From positions 1,765,528 through 1,829,527 of the forward strand of contig CP011806.1 in assembly GCA_001664505.1 (NCBI GenBank): a stretch of 64,000 nucleotides of DNA. The letters are read 5' to 3'. Each line of letters starts with the position of its first letter. Positions within the stretch are counted from its first letter, which is position 1. Below the pieces are notes generated by a model. That model was not told the DNA's origin. It made no database searches and was given only the letters and a program-made list of their open reading frames with translations. Source of the stretch: Acidobacteria bacterium Mor1. GTDB lineage: Bacteria; Acidobacteriota; Polarisedimenticolia; Polarisedimenticolales; Polarisedimenticolaceae. Both the position numbers and the translations under genes were made by a program. Positions 43,145-52,115 of the stretch are shown here, piece after piece.

Positions 43145-45415
43145 ATGGACCTCGACAAGATCGGAGAATGGCTGGATTCCGTCGACCGCAAGTTGAAAGA
43201 TCCGAGTCTGGCGCGTGACCTTCACGAGGCCAAACTCTCGAAGCCGGTGGCCCTCAAGCTTCAGGGCGCGACCTTCACCCTCGACGGCAAGGCCGGCATC
43301 CACGTTCACAACTCCAAGGACGACACCGATGAAGACGGTGTGCTGTTGACCAAGGAGGGGGAGAGCCTGGAAACCGATCACCACAAGATCCCGCCGCAGA
43401 TCTCCTTCAAACCGAGCAAGGTCTGGCTGAAGTACCGGGCCGAGGCGACGGCCAAGGGGTCCGCCTCGCGCAGTCTGGAGGATCTCGGGTTCTCACTGGA
43501 CGGGAACGCCGGCGTGAGCCTCAGCTCCTACCGGGTTCATGGCGGGGAGGAAAAACTCAAGGATGCGGTCCTCGGAGACCTGAAGTCGTTGAAGACCATC
43601 CTTTCTGCGCGCCAGGTGCGAGAGCTCGAGATCGGCGAAGCGGTGTCGATGCGGGCCCATGGTCGCATCGAGGGCTCGCTCACCTTCGCCTGGAGTGATG
43701 TCTTCACCACACAGATGAGTGTCCTGACCGACACGCTGGCGACCAACGAGACCCTGGGCATCAAGGTCGGCGCCAACGCCTCGGCAGACGTGACCTTCCG
43801 CGTCAACGACGAGTTCGTCCTGACCTTTGCCCGCGACCACAGCGCCCACGTCCGTGTCGCCGTGCGCAAGGCCAAGGACCGCCGTTTCGGCGCCAAGCTG
43901 AGCGCATCGGTCGGCGTCGAGTTCGCCGACCCCAGGAAGGTCCAGGAGGTACTCAAACCGGTGCTCGAGGGTGTGCTCGGCGAACCCGAAAGCAAGATCG
44001 AGGAGATCCTCGCATTCCGGGAGCTGGACGACCTGAGCGAACGGCAGCGGGAGATCGCGGAGAAGGTCATCGACCGGCTGGGGCTCGACGACGCATTCGC
44101 CGAGCTCGAGGATCTGCGCGACGAGGTGAAGGCCCTGCGCGTGAAGCTCGAAGGGCTCTTGAAGCAGGCTGCGGAGCTGAAGGCCAAGATCGGCCTGAGC
44201 TACGAGTACTCCCGGGTACGCCAGAAGACGAGCCTGCTCCAGGCGAAGATCGCCAACAACAAGATCTCCGGATACCACGCTCCCCTGGTGAAGGGGAAGC
44301 TGCGCCCCATCCTCGACGACATCGACGCAGGCGCGGCAGGCGTCTCGCTCGAGAGCTACATGAACCAGGACTCCCTCAAGGTGCGCCGCGCCTTCGGATT
44401 CTCGCTGGGGATCGGAAAGTGGTGGAGCCTGAGTGACCGCAGCGAGAAAGAGCTGGACGAAACCGTGGACATCCTCGCGCGCCCCGGTGAAGAGACCCGG
44501 AGCCGGGTCAGCTTCCGCGGGCTGAGCGCCTTCGAGGTCCGGGCCGGCAGGAACCAGAAGAGGATCAGCGGCGATCTCAGTGCGTCGATGGACGACTTTT
44601 CGGCGAGCCTCGAGCCCAAGGCGAACGAGTTCGACTTCGGGTTCCATCTGATGTTCCAGTGGGGTGAGCGGAAGCTCAAGCGGGACGAGATCCCGCTGCA
44701 TATCGACCACGCCATGCTCTGGCGCGCCCTCGCCCCCGAAGAACGGGAAGACTGGACGGCACAGGTAGGCACCGGCTTCGGCGACAAGCAGGACGTGGAG
44801 ATGACCTGCCAGGTGAAGTTCGACGACACGGCGTTCCGCTGGTTCATCATGGGTATCGGCGAGGACCAGGACTTCGAGGACGCCCGGTTCGGGCAGGCGA
44901 TGGGAGCGGCGATGCCCTGGACCGATCGGAAGGCCCTCCGCGAGGTGCGGCAATCCGAGGAGCGGCGGCGTCGCTACTACGGAGCGCTCTGGACCCGGTA
45001 CCTTCAATCCCCTTCCATGCAGGCCAGCGGGCTCGAAGCCCTGGCCAAGGAAAACTTCCGCGCGTGGCGTTTCCCCAAGGTGGCCCGCTTCGAAGGCGCC
45101 GGAAACCACGCCACCAGCATGGGCATGCTGGTGGCCCGCAACACCCAGATGCGTCGCCGTTGGAAGGAGTTCCACGCCGGCTGCCTCAGGCTGCAGCGCG
45201 CGATTCTCGACCGGAAGCCCTACACCGAGATTCGAAAGGCGTACCGCTCAATGCGGCCGCTGTGGAGCAATGAGCTGCTGGCACGTGCGCTCGGCATCTA
45301 CATGCTCGATCGGGCCTCCGAGGGAGCGCCGTCGATCAAGGCGGGTGTCGAACGGGTGCTGACCGTCACCCGGGACGCCAATAACGCCAGCGTGTTGACC
45401 ATCAGCCTGTCCTGA
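43145..45415 (+). CDS. Large protein of unknown family opposite the CHAT gene
   Basis: A 756-residue protein from ATG 43145 (GGAGA upstream). I do not recognise a domain. Residues 30-260 are rich in alternating polar/hydrophobic strands (VALKLQGATFTLDGKAGIHV, DVTFRVNDEFVLTFARDHSAHVRVAV, FGAKLSASVGVEFADP). Residues 280-372 are a likely coiled coil (ERQREIAEKVIDRLG, ELEDLRDEVKALRVKLEGLLKQAAELKAK). A second strand-rich block follows (to about 600), then an Arg-rich helical end. It has no signal peptide or clear transmembrane helix. The beta-coil-beta layout and position beside a protease gene make it a candidate substrate, effector or scaffold. That is inference from context only. Confidence 0.75.
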   Translation: MDLDKIGEWLDSVDRKLKDPSLARDLHEAKLSKPVALKLQGATFTLDGKAGIHVHNSKDDTDEDGVLLTKEGESLETDHHKIPPQISFKPSKVWLKYRAEATAKGSASRSLEDLGFSLDGNAGVSLSSYRVHGGEEKLKDAVLGDLKSLKTILSARQVRELEIGEAVSMRAHGRIEGSLTFAWSDVFTTQMSVLTDTLATNETLGIKVGANASADVTFRVNDEFVLTFARDHSAHVRVAVRKAKDRRFGAKLSASVGVEFADPRKVQEVLKPVLEGVLGEPESKIEEILAFRELDDLSERQREIAEKVIDRLGLDDAFAELEDLRDEVKALRVKLEGLLKQAAELKAKIGLSYEYSRVRQKTSLLQAKIANNKISGYHAPLVKGKLRPILDDIDAGAAGVSLESYMNQDSLKVRRAFGFSLGIGKWWSLSDRSEKELDETVDILARPGEETRSRVSFRGLSAFEVRAGRNQKRISGDLSASMDDFSASLEPKANEFDFGFHLMFQWGERKLKRDEIPLHIDHAMLWRALAPEEREDWTAQVGTGFGDKQDVEMTCQVKFDDTAFRWFIMGIGEDQDFEDARFGQAMGAAMPWTDRKALREVRQSEERRRRYYGALWTRYLQSPSMQASGLEALAKENFRAWRFPKVARFEGAGNHATSMGMLVARNTQMRRRWKEFHAGCLRLQRAILDRKPYTEIRKAYRSMRPLWSNELLARALGIYMLDRASEGAPSIKAGVERVLTVTRDANNASVLTISLS

Positions 45416-45437
45416 AGACCCACCCCGCACTCTCTAT

Positions 45438-45468
45438 CGGGGCACCTCGGACTCGCCGGGGTGCCCCG
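45438..45468. terminator. Hairpin between convergent genes
   Basis: CGGGGCACC (45438-45446) pairs perfectly with GGTGCCCCG (45460-45468) around a 13-base loop, between stops at 45415 and 45500. It probably ends both transcripts. Confidence 0.65.
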
Positions 45469-45499
45469 CCGCCCTGCCGGAACGGAAGGCCTCGTGCCG

Positions 45500-46405
45500 C
45501 TAGCGCCTGCCTCGCGCAAAGCGCCGCACCTGGTCCATCATGTCGTCGAACAAGACGTTCCTGGGCGTGCAGACACTCCCGTCGAGGCCGATCACGTCCT
45601 CCTGCAAGACCAACCCACCGTGGGTCACGCCCTTGCGCTTGGGGATGTAGTACGCCGTGAACCGGGAGCTGCGCCGCTGCAGCTTCTTGATCCCGGCGAT
45701 GTTCGCGGTCTCGTCGGCATGCGAGTGGGCGGCGAAGACCCGCTTCTCGAACGGCTGCTTCGAGTCGAAGTCGCCGATGATCCCGTCATTCTCCTTGATC
45801 AGCCTGACCAGTTGATGCGCCCCGTCCTTGTCGACGTACGCGTATTTGACCGGGTTGTTGCCGACCAGCGGCTTGTCCCGATCGCGTCTGTCCAGGAACT
45901 CCTTCGCCCGCTTCGAACGCAGCAGGCGCTCCGCCATGTCACCGACCAGGCCGCTTCCCATGGCAACCAGGTCCAGCGCCGCCGAGAAGAGGTACAGATC
46001 GCCGGTGATCCTGGGAGACTGGCAGGCAACGTTGAAGCTCAACGCGCCTCCCGTCGAGAGGCCGCCGACGCTCACGTGGCGAGGAGTCGCCCGAGCAGCC
46101 GCAGCCACCGCCCAGCGCACCTGGCGCTTCCACTCTTCGAGCTCCACCTCTTCCATTCCGCGGGGTTTCTTCAGGCCGTGACAATGCAAGAGCGGCAGGT
46201 AGACGTTGTACCCCAGCGTCTCGTGGAAGAAACGCCCGATGTCCGTCATGTAGTGGGGTGAGTCGCTGAGACCGTGCACCAGTACGATCGACCTCTTGGC
46301 CCCTCGCCGGGTCTTGTAGCGAGGCTCGCATCCGACGCGAACGGTCCGGTCAGAGAACTGCTTGAAGGTGCGGTAGTAGTTCTTCCATACGGTTAGTCCA
46401 GGCAT
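45500..46405 (-). CDS. Alpha/beta-hydrolase (monoacylglycerol-lipase-like)
   Basis: A 301-residue cytoplasmic hydrolase from ATG 46405 behind GGGAGAA. The fold shows SIVLVHGLSDSPHY (oxyanion region), the nucleophile in VGGLSTGGALS, the acid in AAHSHADETAN and the histidine in GVTHGGLV, so the catalytic triad is complete. The cap region is helical. Similar proteins hydrolyse lipid or other carboxylic esters. It is convergent with the 43145 gene and on the same strand as the CHAT gene, but separated from it by that gene; functional linkage is possible but unproven. Confidence 0.85.
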   Translation of the reverse strand: MPGLTVWKNYYRTFKQFSDRTVRVGCEPRYKTRRGAKRSIVLVHGLSDSPHYMTDIGRFFHETLGYNVYLPLLHCHGLKKPRGMEEVELEEWKRQVRWAVAAAARATPRHVSVGGLSTGGALSFNVACQSPRITGDLYLFSAALDLVAMGSGLVGDMAERLLRSKRAKEFLDRRDRDKPLVGNNPVKYAYVDKDGAHQLVRLIKENDGIIGDFDSKQPFEKRVFAAHSHADETANIAGIKKLQRRSSRFTAYYIPKRKGVTHGGLVLQEDVIGLDGSVCTPRNVLFDDMMDQVRRFARGRR

Positions 46406-46517
46406 CTTTTTCTCCCGCGGCGGGTGTCCGAGCCGGCCGGCCTTTGCGACGACTATACCCTGACCGGGCCGTCGCGGTCTGCCGGATTGAACCGCTAGAG
46501 ATCGCCTGCAGCCTCCT

Positions 46518-46877
46518 TCACGCCGGCGGCGTGCGCAGGATCTTCTCCATCGCCTTCCCCCGGGCGAGTTCGTCGATGAGCTTGTCCAGGTAACGGAGCT
46601 TCCGCATCAACGGCTCTTCGACCTCCTCGACCCTCACGCCGCAGACCACCCCCTTGATCAAGGAGGCGTCGGGGTTGAATGCCGGAGACTCTTCGATAAA
46701 GGCCTCGACGGTAACCTCCCGGTCGAGTTGTTTCTCGAGCCCGGCCTGATCGTAGCCGGTCAACCAGCGAATGATCTCGTCGACCTCCTCTTTCGTTCGG
46801 TCCTTCTTCTCGGCCTTCTGAACGTAGAGCGGGTAGACCTTGGCGAAGATCATCGAATAGACGCGGTGTTTGGCCAT
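46518..46877 (-). CDS. DUF2200 protein
   Basis: A 119-residue protein of the DUF2200 family: [60 protein letters not shown] and [16 protein letters not shown] are the family blocks. ATG 46877 lies 2 bp after the stop of the upstream gene, with AAGGGG as ribosome site inside that gene's end, so the two form an operon. The function of DUF2200 is unknown. Confidence 0.88.
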   Translation of the reverse strand: MAKHRVYSMIFAKVYPLYVQKAEKKDRTKEEVDEIIRWLTGYDQAGLEKQLDREVTVEAFIEESPAFNPDASLIKGVVCGVRVEEVEEPLMRKLRYLDKLIDELARGKAMEKILRTPPA

Positions 46878-46879
46878 GC

Positions 46880-48382
46880 TCAATCCCCTTCTCGTGACGG
46901 GACCCTGCGCAACACCTCTAGAGCGTTGCCCGCCACGCTGTACTCCCACCAGCCGGCGCGATCTCCATCCCGGTGGAATCGTTGCAGCATATCCGGCTGC
47001 CCGGAACGCCGGAAGACCCAATCGCCGACATGTATGACCCGCTCGAGTTCCTCCTCGCCGGAACGAACCACCAACTCGTCACCGTCAAAGGTGGCCGTCA
47101 GAACCCTGAAGTCCTGGTAGTCCCCCTCGATCATCCGCCTCTCTTCAGGAGTGAGCGCGACCGGCTCGAAGGCGGCCCCCTCCGGCTCCAGGCCCAGCAG
47201 GAGCGCCGCGACCTCGGCCTCGTACTGGTGCGCGTGGGGCACATCGGGTCCATTGGTATTCGCCACCACCGCGACCTGTAGCGACGCCTCGGGGTAGCTG
47301 TAAAGAGCCGCTGTACCGCTGAGGTAGGTTCCGGTGTGACCGTATCGCGTTGCGCCTCTGAACTCCCCCAGTCTCATGCCCAGCCCGTAGGGAATCTCCG
47401 CGGCCTGCTCCGTGCCATGCAGAACCGTCGGCGCCCGCATCAGGGCGAGGGATTGACCGCTTACGATTCCACCCGCGTCGAGGCGGATCATCCACCGGAG
47501 CAGGTCCGATACGCCGGATCGCACGGCGCCCGATCCACCCCAGGCCGACATGTGGAGGCCCGGTGCGACCCGGAGCGCATCCCCGTCGCGCCGGAAGTGG
47601 CCGGAGACCCGGTCCTCCGGTGGAGCCTCGCAGACCAGCATTCCGTTGGGCCCGAGGGGCGCGATCACATACTCGGTGACGTAGCGGTCGTAACGCATGC
47701 CGGAGACTTCAGCGACCACCTCGCCCAGGAACAGATAGCCCGGGTTGGAGTAAACGTGGGCTTCTCCCGCAGCGAACCTCACGCCCCCCTGGGCCAACTC
47801 CACATCGGTCACCAGCTCCGCGCCGAATCGTGGCCCGAAGTAGTCCTGTGGCGCATCGAACTCGTCGACCTCCGCGGAAACGAACCCGGGCGTGTGCCGC
47901 AAGAGCTGTTCGAGGGTTGCCTCCGGGTAGTGAGACGGTATCCAGGACAGATGGTCCTGCGCCCGGTCCTCGAGAGACAACCGGCCCTGCTCGACCAACT
48001 GCATCACCGCGGCAGAGGTGAACACCTTGCCGATGGAGCCCAGGTCGAATCGGGTATTCGTGGTCACGGGGACGGTCCCGCCCGCGTCCGCCCAACCAAA
48101 CCCTTTTGCAAAGACGACCTCGCCGTCCAGGGCCACCGCGATGGCCAGCCCGACGATCCCGTCCTGGGCAACGGCGCGCTGTCCGATCGAAACAACCGCC
48201 GAGCGAGTCTCCCCATCGAGGGTTGCTGCAAGTTCGGCCTCGGTACCCTTGGATGAGCCCTGACAACCCATCAGAAGGCAAGCCGCCAGCAGTGCCCACC
48301 CCCATCGGCAGTGGACTGAGCCCCGGTGCGGCTCCCGGCGAGCCGCGCGGCAAAGGTCGACACCCAACATGGCTCGCTTCAT
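46880..48382 (-). CDS. Serine beta-lactamase-like (class C/PBP4-type) lipoprotein
   Basis: A 500-residue hydrolase of the beta-lactamase/esterase EstB family. ATG 48382 follows GGAGG; the lipobox LLMGC (Cys near residue 40) sits after an unusually long N-region. Active-site motifs are SxxK in [13 protein letters not shown], YxN in [12 protein letters not shown] and a later [11 protein letters not shown] as the third motif (HTG). The C-terminal 120 residues form a small beta-barrel add-on ([16 protein letters not shown]). It is likely to face outside the cytoplasm and hydrolyse an amide or ester; actual beta-lactamase activity cannot be assumed. It is coupled to the DUF2200 gene and divergent from 48513. 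Confidence 0.9.
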   Translation of the reverse strand: MKRAMLGVDLCRAARREPHRGSVHCRWGWALLAACLLMGCQGSSKGTEAELAATLDGETRSAVVSIGQRAVAQDGIVGLAIAVALDGEVVFAKGFGWADAGGTVPVTTNTRFDLGSIGKVFTSAAVMQLVEQGRLSLEDRAQDHLSWIPSHYPEATLEQLLRHTPGFVSAEVDEFDAPQDYFGPRFGAELVTDVELAQGGVRFAAGEAHVYSNPGYLFLGEVVAEVSGMRYDRYVTEYVIAPLGPNGMLVCEAPPEDRVSGHFRRDGDALRVAPGLHMSAWGGSGAVRSGVSDLLRWMIRLDAGGIVSGQSLALMRAPTVLHGTEQAAEIPYGLGMRLGEFRGATRYGHTGTYLSGTAALYSYPEASLQVAVVANTNGPDVPHAHQYEAEVAALLLGLEPEGAAFEPVALTPEERRMIEGDYQDFRVLTATFDGDELVVRSGEEELERVIHVGDWVFRRSGQPDMLQRFHRDGDRAGWWEYSVAGNALEVLRRVPSREGD

Positions 48383-48500
48383 CAGATGGCCTCCTGGGCA
48401 TCTTTCATACCAACGTTCATTCCGTTGAGGCAACCAATGGCACCTCTCCAGCGACCCGTCGTGATACCCGTCGTAGATTCCCTCGAACTCTCCGATCGGG

Positions 48501-48506
48501 TACAGT
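48501..48506 (+). promoter_or_regulatory. Putative -10 element (TACAGT) of the PQQ-esterase gene
   Basis: GGGTACAGT ends 6 nt before ATG 48513 with no Shine-Dalgarno between, suggesting a leaderless mRNA. No strong -35 is seen (TTCCCT lies 17 bp upstream). Confidence 0.4.
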
Positions 48507-48512
48507 GATCGG

Positions 48513-50876
48513 ATGAAGAATCATCCCCAAGCCGTTTACATTCTTTTACTTACCTGCCTAGTCTCCTCGGCGCCGGCCCTCGGCGATGACTGGCCGCAGT
48601 ACCGGGGAACCCAACAGGAAGGCCGATCGAACGCCGGCGGTGTGTTCGACGACGACAGTTTCGGGCTGAGCCTTGCCTGGAAGCAGGGACTCGGCCGCGG
48701 GTACTCCTCGGTGCTCGCAGTTTCAGACAGGGTGATCGCGACCTACGGCGATGGGGAAGCCAACTGGTTGGTGGCGATGGACGCCGCCGGCGGACGGCGC
48801 CTGTGGAGCTATCGCACCTCGGACTACTACCCGGCCCATACCGGGTCGGAAGGGGGCCCGAGCAGCACGCCGACCATCGACGGCGGAACGGTCTTCGGCG
48901 TCAGCCGCTACGGCAAGCTGTTCGCCCTCGATCTGGCCGACGGCAAGGAGCGCTGGGCACGCCAACTCGAGGATGGCCCGCTCTCGCGCACGCCCCACTA
49001 CGGCTGGACCACGTCTCCGGTCATCGTCGGCGACCTCGTCGTCCTGCTGACCGGCGGAGATGCAGGACACTCGATCACCGCATTCGATCGCCGTAGCGGA
49101 GAGCCACGCTGGCATACCGGCGAAGGCAGCGTCAGCTACCAGACCCCCGCGATCCGCACCATCGGCGGACGAGAGCAACTGGTGGCGGTCAACGACCAGA
49201 AAATCATGGGCCTCAACCCGGAGAGCGGCGAGATTCTCTGGGAGCATGAGCACGGGACCTACATCGTGGAAGCCTTCGCTCAGCCGGTGACCATCGGCGA
49301 GAACCAGCTGCTGATCAACTCACTCCAGGAAGTCGTGGCCTATCGCATCGACCGCGAGGGAGATAGCTACACCGTTGAAGAGATGTGGCGGAACCGCAAC
49401 CTGCGCTCCTCCTACGCCGTCCCGGTCGTCCACGAAGGGTCGGTCTTCGGACTCTCACGCAACATCCTTGTCTGCCTTGATGCGGCCAGCGGCGAGGTTC
49501 GCTGGAAGTCCCGCGAACCCGGAGCCCGGGGCCTGATCCTCGTCGACGGGCATCTCCTGATTCTCGACCGCAACGGCGCCGTGGTGGTCGTCGAGGCCGC
49601 CGGCGACGCCTACCGTGAGCGCGCCCGCCAGGCGGTGTTCGAGCGGTACGGTCACGTCGCGCCGAGTTTTGCCAACGGGCGCATCTACGTGCGCAACGAC
49701 GACGAGATCGCCGCCCTCGATGTGGTGGATTCCTCCAGCGGCGGCGACGACGGCAGGCCGGATCGCGAGTTGCTGGGACAGTTCGGGAAGTGGGTCGGCA
49801 GGACCGAACAGACTGAAGACCCGCAGGCCGCAGTCAACGCCTACCTGGAGCAACAGGAGACCCTGCCGGTAATCGAGGGGAACCTGGTGCACTTCCTCTA
49901 CCAGGCTCAAGACGAGGCGGTGGCCATCTCCGGCACCTTCCTCGAGTGGTGGGACCCGGTCCCGATGCATCGGGTCGCGGGCACCGACCTGTTCTTCCGC
50001 AGCATGAAGCTCGATCCCGACGCAGTCTGGGAGTACAGCTTCCACCCGAACTTCGAGGGCCGAGCAGCCGACCCGCATAACCCTCACACCATCGGCTCGG
50101 CGTCCGAGCTCCGCATGCCGGGATGGAAGAGCCCCGAGCATATCGTCGAGAAGGAAGAAGGTAACGGGCGGCTCGACAGCTTCGAATTCCGCAGCGACGT
50201 GATGGACACCACCCAGCGAGTCCAACTGTGGCTTCCGCCGGGCTACGGCCGAGGCTCCGACCGCCACGGGGTCGTCTACGTCTACAACGGCGCGGGAGCG
50301 CTGCGGGTCGGGGAACTGAACCACACCCTGGACCACATCGTGGGCTCCCGGGTAGCGCCGGTGATCGTGGTGTTCCTGCCCTGGCCCCGGGCTCTCGAGG
50401 AGTACGGCGGCGGCCGGTCCCCGGACCTGAACCGCATGCTCGCCGAAGAACTGGTTCCGCACATCGACCGCAACTACCGCACGATCCCCGAACCGGCCTC
50501 CCGGGCTCTCGCGGGACCGGCCGAGGGAGGCATGCTGGCACTCTACGGCGCGCTGAAGCGCCCCGACGTCTTCGGCGCCGCGGCGGCCCAGGGCTCGAGC
50601 CTCCAGGTGGTCATCGCCGACGAGATCCTGCAGATGATCGCCGCCACCGCAGCGTCCAAGCGGCCGAAGGTCTTCGTACAGTGGACCCCCAACGACCAGA
50701 AGTTCGGCGAAGGGGGTATCGACGCGGTGGAAGGCAGCCGCACGCTGTATGACGCGTTCAAGAAGGCGGGCTATGACCTGCACGGGGGCGAGCGCCCGGG
50801 GTCCCGCGGGTGGTCGACCTGGCGCGCCTACTACGACGACATCATGGAGGCCTTCTTCCCGCTGGGAGACGACTAG
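48513..50876 (+). CDS. Secreted PQQ-type beta-propeller fused to a pseudo-esterase
   Basis: A 787-residue exported protein with signal peptide (QAVYILLLTCLVSSAPALG). Residues 25-400 are a PQQ-like eight-bladed propeller opening with DWPQYRGTQQEGRS and blades such as LFALDLADGKERWARQL. Residues 445-535 form an E-set/CBM48-like module (VAISGTFLEWWDPVPMHRV). Residues 560-787 have the enterochelin-esterase/esterase-D fold (VYVYNGAGALRVGEL, PVIVVFLPWPRALEEY). The nucleophile elbow reads AGPAEGG, with Ala670 where the serine should be, so the esterase domain should be inactive and probably binds. The gene is preceded by a close -10-like hexamer. Function unknown. Confidence 0.85.
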   Translation: MKNHPQAVYILLLTCLVSSAPALGDDWPQYRGTQQEGRSNAGGVFDDDSFGLSLAWKQGLGRGYSSVLAVSDRVIATYGDGEANWLVAMDAAGGRRLWSYRTSDYYPAHTGSEGGPSSTPTIDGGTVFGVSRYGKLFALDLADGKERWARQLEDGPLSRTPHYGWTTSPVIVGDLVVLLTGGDAGHSITAFDRRSGEPRWHTGEGSVSYQTPAIRTIGGREQLVAVNDQKIMGLNPESGEILWEHEHGTYIVEAFAQPVTIGENQLLINSLQEVVAYRIDREGDSYTVEEMWRNRNLRSSYAVPVVHEGSVFGLSRNILVCLDAASGEVRWKSREPGARGLILVDGHLLILDRNGAVVVVEAAGDAYRERARQAVFERYGHVAPSFANGRIYVRNDDEIAALDVVDSSSGGDDGRPDRELLGQFGKWVGRTEQTEDPQAAVNAYLEQQETLPVIEGNLVHFLYQAQDEAVAISGTFLEWWDPVPMHRVAGTDLFFRSMKLDPDAVWEYSFHPNFEGRAADPHNPHTIGSASELRMPGWKSPEHIVEKEEGNGRLDSFEFRSDVMDTTQRVQLWLPPGYGRGSDRHGVVYVYNGAGALRVGELNHTLDHIVGSRVAPVIVVFLPWPRALEEYGGGRSPDLNRMLAEELVPHIDRNYRTIPEPASRALAGPAEGGMLALYGALKRPDVFGAAAAQGSSLQVVIADEILQMIAATAASKRPKVFVQWTPNDQKFGEGGIDAVEGSRTLYDAFKKAGYDLHGGERPGSRGWSTWRAYYDDIMEAFFPLGDD

Positions 50877-50884
50877 GGCGTTGA

Positions 50885-51187
50885 GTGCCAACCCCCGACG
50901 CGAAGGGCACCGTCGTGCAGGGTAGGTTGCTCGGACCGATGAAGGTCATCTCGATCTTCGCTGCCTTCGCGTCGGTCGGGGTATTCGGCATCCTGTTGGG
51001 CGCAGCGTTGTGGGCGGCCGGCGAGCACACCGCCGGCCTCTGGATACTGGCGTTCGGCTTCGTCTACACGACGTTCCCCGCGACCCTGCTTGCGGCTCCC
51101 CTGTTCTGGAGCCTCGTTGACCGCCCCCGCCTTCAGCGAGCTTTCACCGAGTGGCTGCAAGAAATCGAAGCTCCGCAGCAGTCCTGA
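50885..51187 (+). CDS. Small two-helix membrane protein
   Basis: A 100-residue product beginning at GTG 50885, 8 nt after the previous stop; ATG 50939 is an alternative start. Two transmembrane helices are clear (VISIFAAFASVGVFGILLGAAL and LWILAFGFVYTTFPATLLAAP). The C-terminus is polar. No family recognised. Probably cotranscribed with the propeller gene. Confidence 0.6.
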   Translation: MPTPDAKGTVVQGRLLGPMKVISIFAAFASVGVFGILLGAALWAAGEHTAGLWILAFGFVYTTFPATLLAAPLFWSLVDRPRLQRAFTEWLQEIEAPQQS

Positions 51188-51266
51188 CGGTTGGGGTTGC
51201 GAAGCGCCTCCCCAGCCCGTAATTCGGCATTTCGGGGCTGCCGGACAACCCCGGGGGAGGATTCCA

Positions 51267-51974
51267 ATGCTGGAGCTGCTGCTGTTTGCCGTTCTCGGCC
51301 TCGGCCAAAAAAGTCAGGTCGTGGACATGCCCGAGGTTCACGTCTCCTCGGTCAACGTCTACGGCGTGCGCACCACCGATCCTGAAGCGATCTGGCGCGC
51401 GATCCGCCTCGACCTGGGCGGCCCGGTGCCCAAGACCGCACCGATTCAACGGCGGCTCGAATCGATCGACGGCGTGGACGGCGCCGATATCTCGGTCGTC
51501 CACGCCGGCTCCCAGGCCGCGGTGTTCATCGGTATTCGAGAGAGCGCGAGGGTTCCCGGACCTCCGGCCGGATCCGACCCGCTGCTGGCGCGGCTCGCGT
51601 CCCACGAACTCAGCGATCGCTTCGCGGGGGCGAAGATCCTGGCGCGGAATACTCGAGATCGGGATCCCGAGCTGCTCGGCTCGCTTCAGGCCCACTCGCT
51701 ACCGAGCCTGTTGGAGATGGCCCGCTGGCACAGCCGGCGCCACGCCCGCTACTCCCTCGAGATCCTGGCCCGGGTCACCGGCGAGCGTGAATCGGATATC
51801 CAGGCCCGGCTCGAGAGCCTGCCTCGCGACCCCGACGCCCAATGGCAGTGGCTCGAGGCCATCGAGGAGCGCCTCGCGGCTCACGAACGGTTCGTCAACG
51901 GCGAACTGGAGAACCCGCTCGGCGATCTGACCCGCACGGTCAGCGGCGCCCCGCAGAAGAAGCGGGTGCTCTAG
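51267..51974 (+). CDS. POTRA-like protein of unknown function
   Basis: A 235-residue protein from ATG 51267 behind GGGGGAGG. The first 14 residues are hydrophobic but short for a signal peptide. Residues 20-92 look like a POTRA-type beta-alpha-alpha-beta-beta unit (VNVYGVRTTDPEAIWRAIRLDLGGPV, IDGVDGADISVVHAGSQAAVFIGIRE). The remainder is helical and may be HEAT-like. POTRA domains act in outer-membrane protein assembly or secretion, but a single unit without a barrel is hard to place. Confidence 0.6.
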   Translation: MLELLLFAVLGLGQKSQVVDMPEVHVSSVNVYGVRTTDPEAIWRAIRLDLGGPVPKTAPIQRRLESIDGVDGADISVVHAGSQAAVFIGIRESARVPGPPAGSDPLLARLASHELSDRFAGAKILARNTRDRDPELLGSLQAHSLPSLLEMARWHSRRHARYSLEILARVTGERESDIQARLESLPRDPDAQWQWLEAIEERLAAHERFVNGELENPLGDLTRTVSGAPQKKRVL

Positions 51975-52070
51975 CCTCCAGCCCCGCCGAGGCCACCCAC
52001 CCACAGCCGAAATCAGGGGTTCCGCGAAAAAATCGCGGGCCCCGTCCTGCGCCTGTTAATCCATCGGACT

Positions 52071-52094
52071 ATACCGCGTATATATACCGAGTAT
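52071..52094 (+). promoter_or_regulatory. Tandem PadR-type operator dyads
   Basis: ATACCGCGTAT (52071-52081) and ATACCGAGTAT (52084-52094) are near-identical 11-mers two bases apart. Each is an ATAC-N3-GTAT inverted repeat. They lie 21-45 nt before the PadR start, and TATACC/TATATA in them could be the -10. ATAC/GTAT dyads are typical PadR binding sites, so autorepression is likely. Confidence 0.6.
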
Positions 52095-52115
52095 CTAATC
52101 CGATGGAGGCGAGGA

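Noticed and set aside
42789-43196. Rightward 135-codon open frame across the divergent region before the 43145 gene
   Set aside because: It is Arg/Ser/Pro-rich with no ribosome site and overlaps the well-supported start of the 43145 gene in another frame; it is a product of high G+C.
46406-46520. Open frame continuing past the TGA of the DUF2200 gene
   Set aside because: DUF2200 proteins are of this length, the extra translation is basic and low quality, and it runs into the start region of the next gene.
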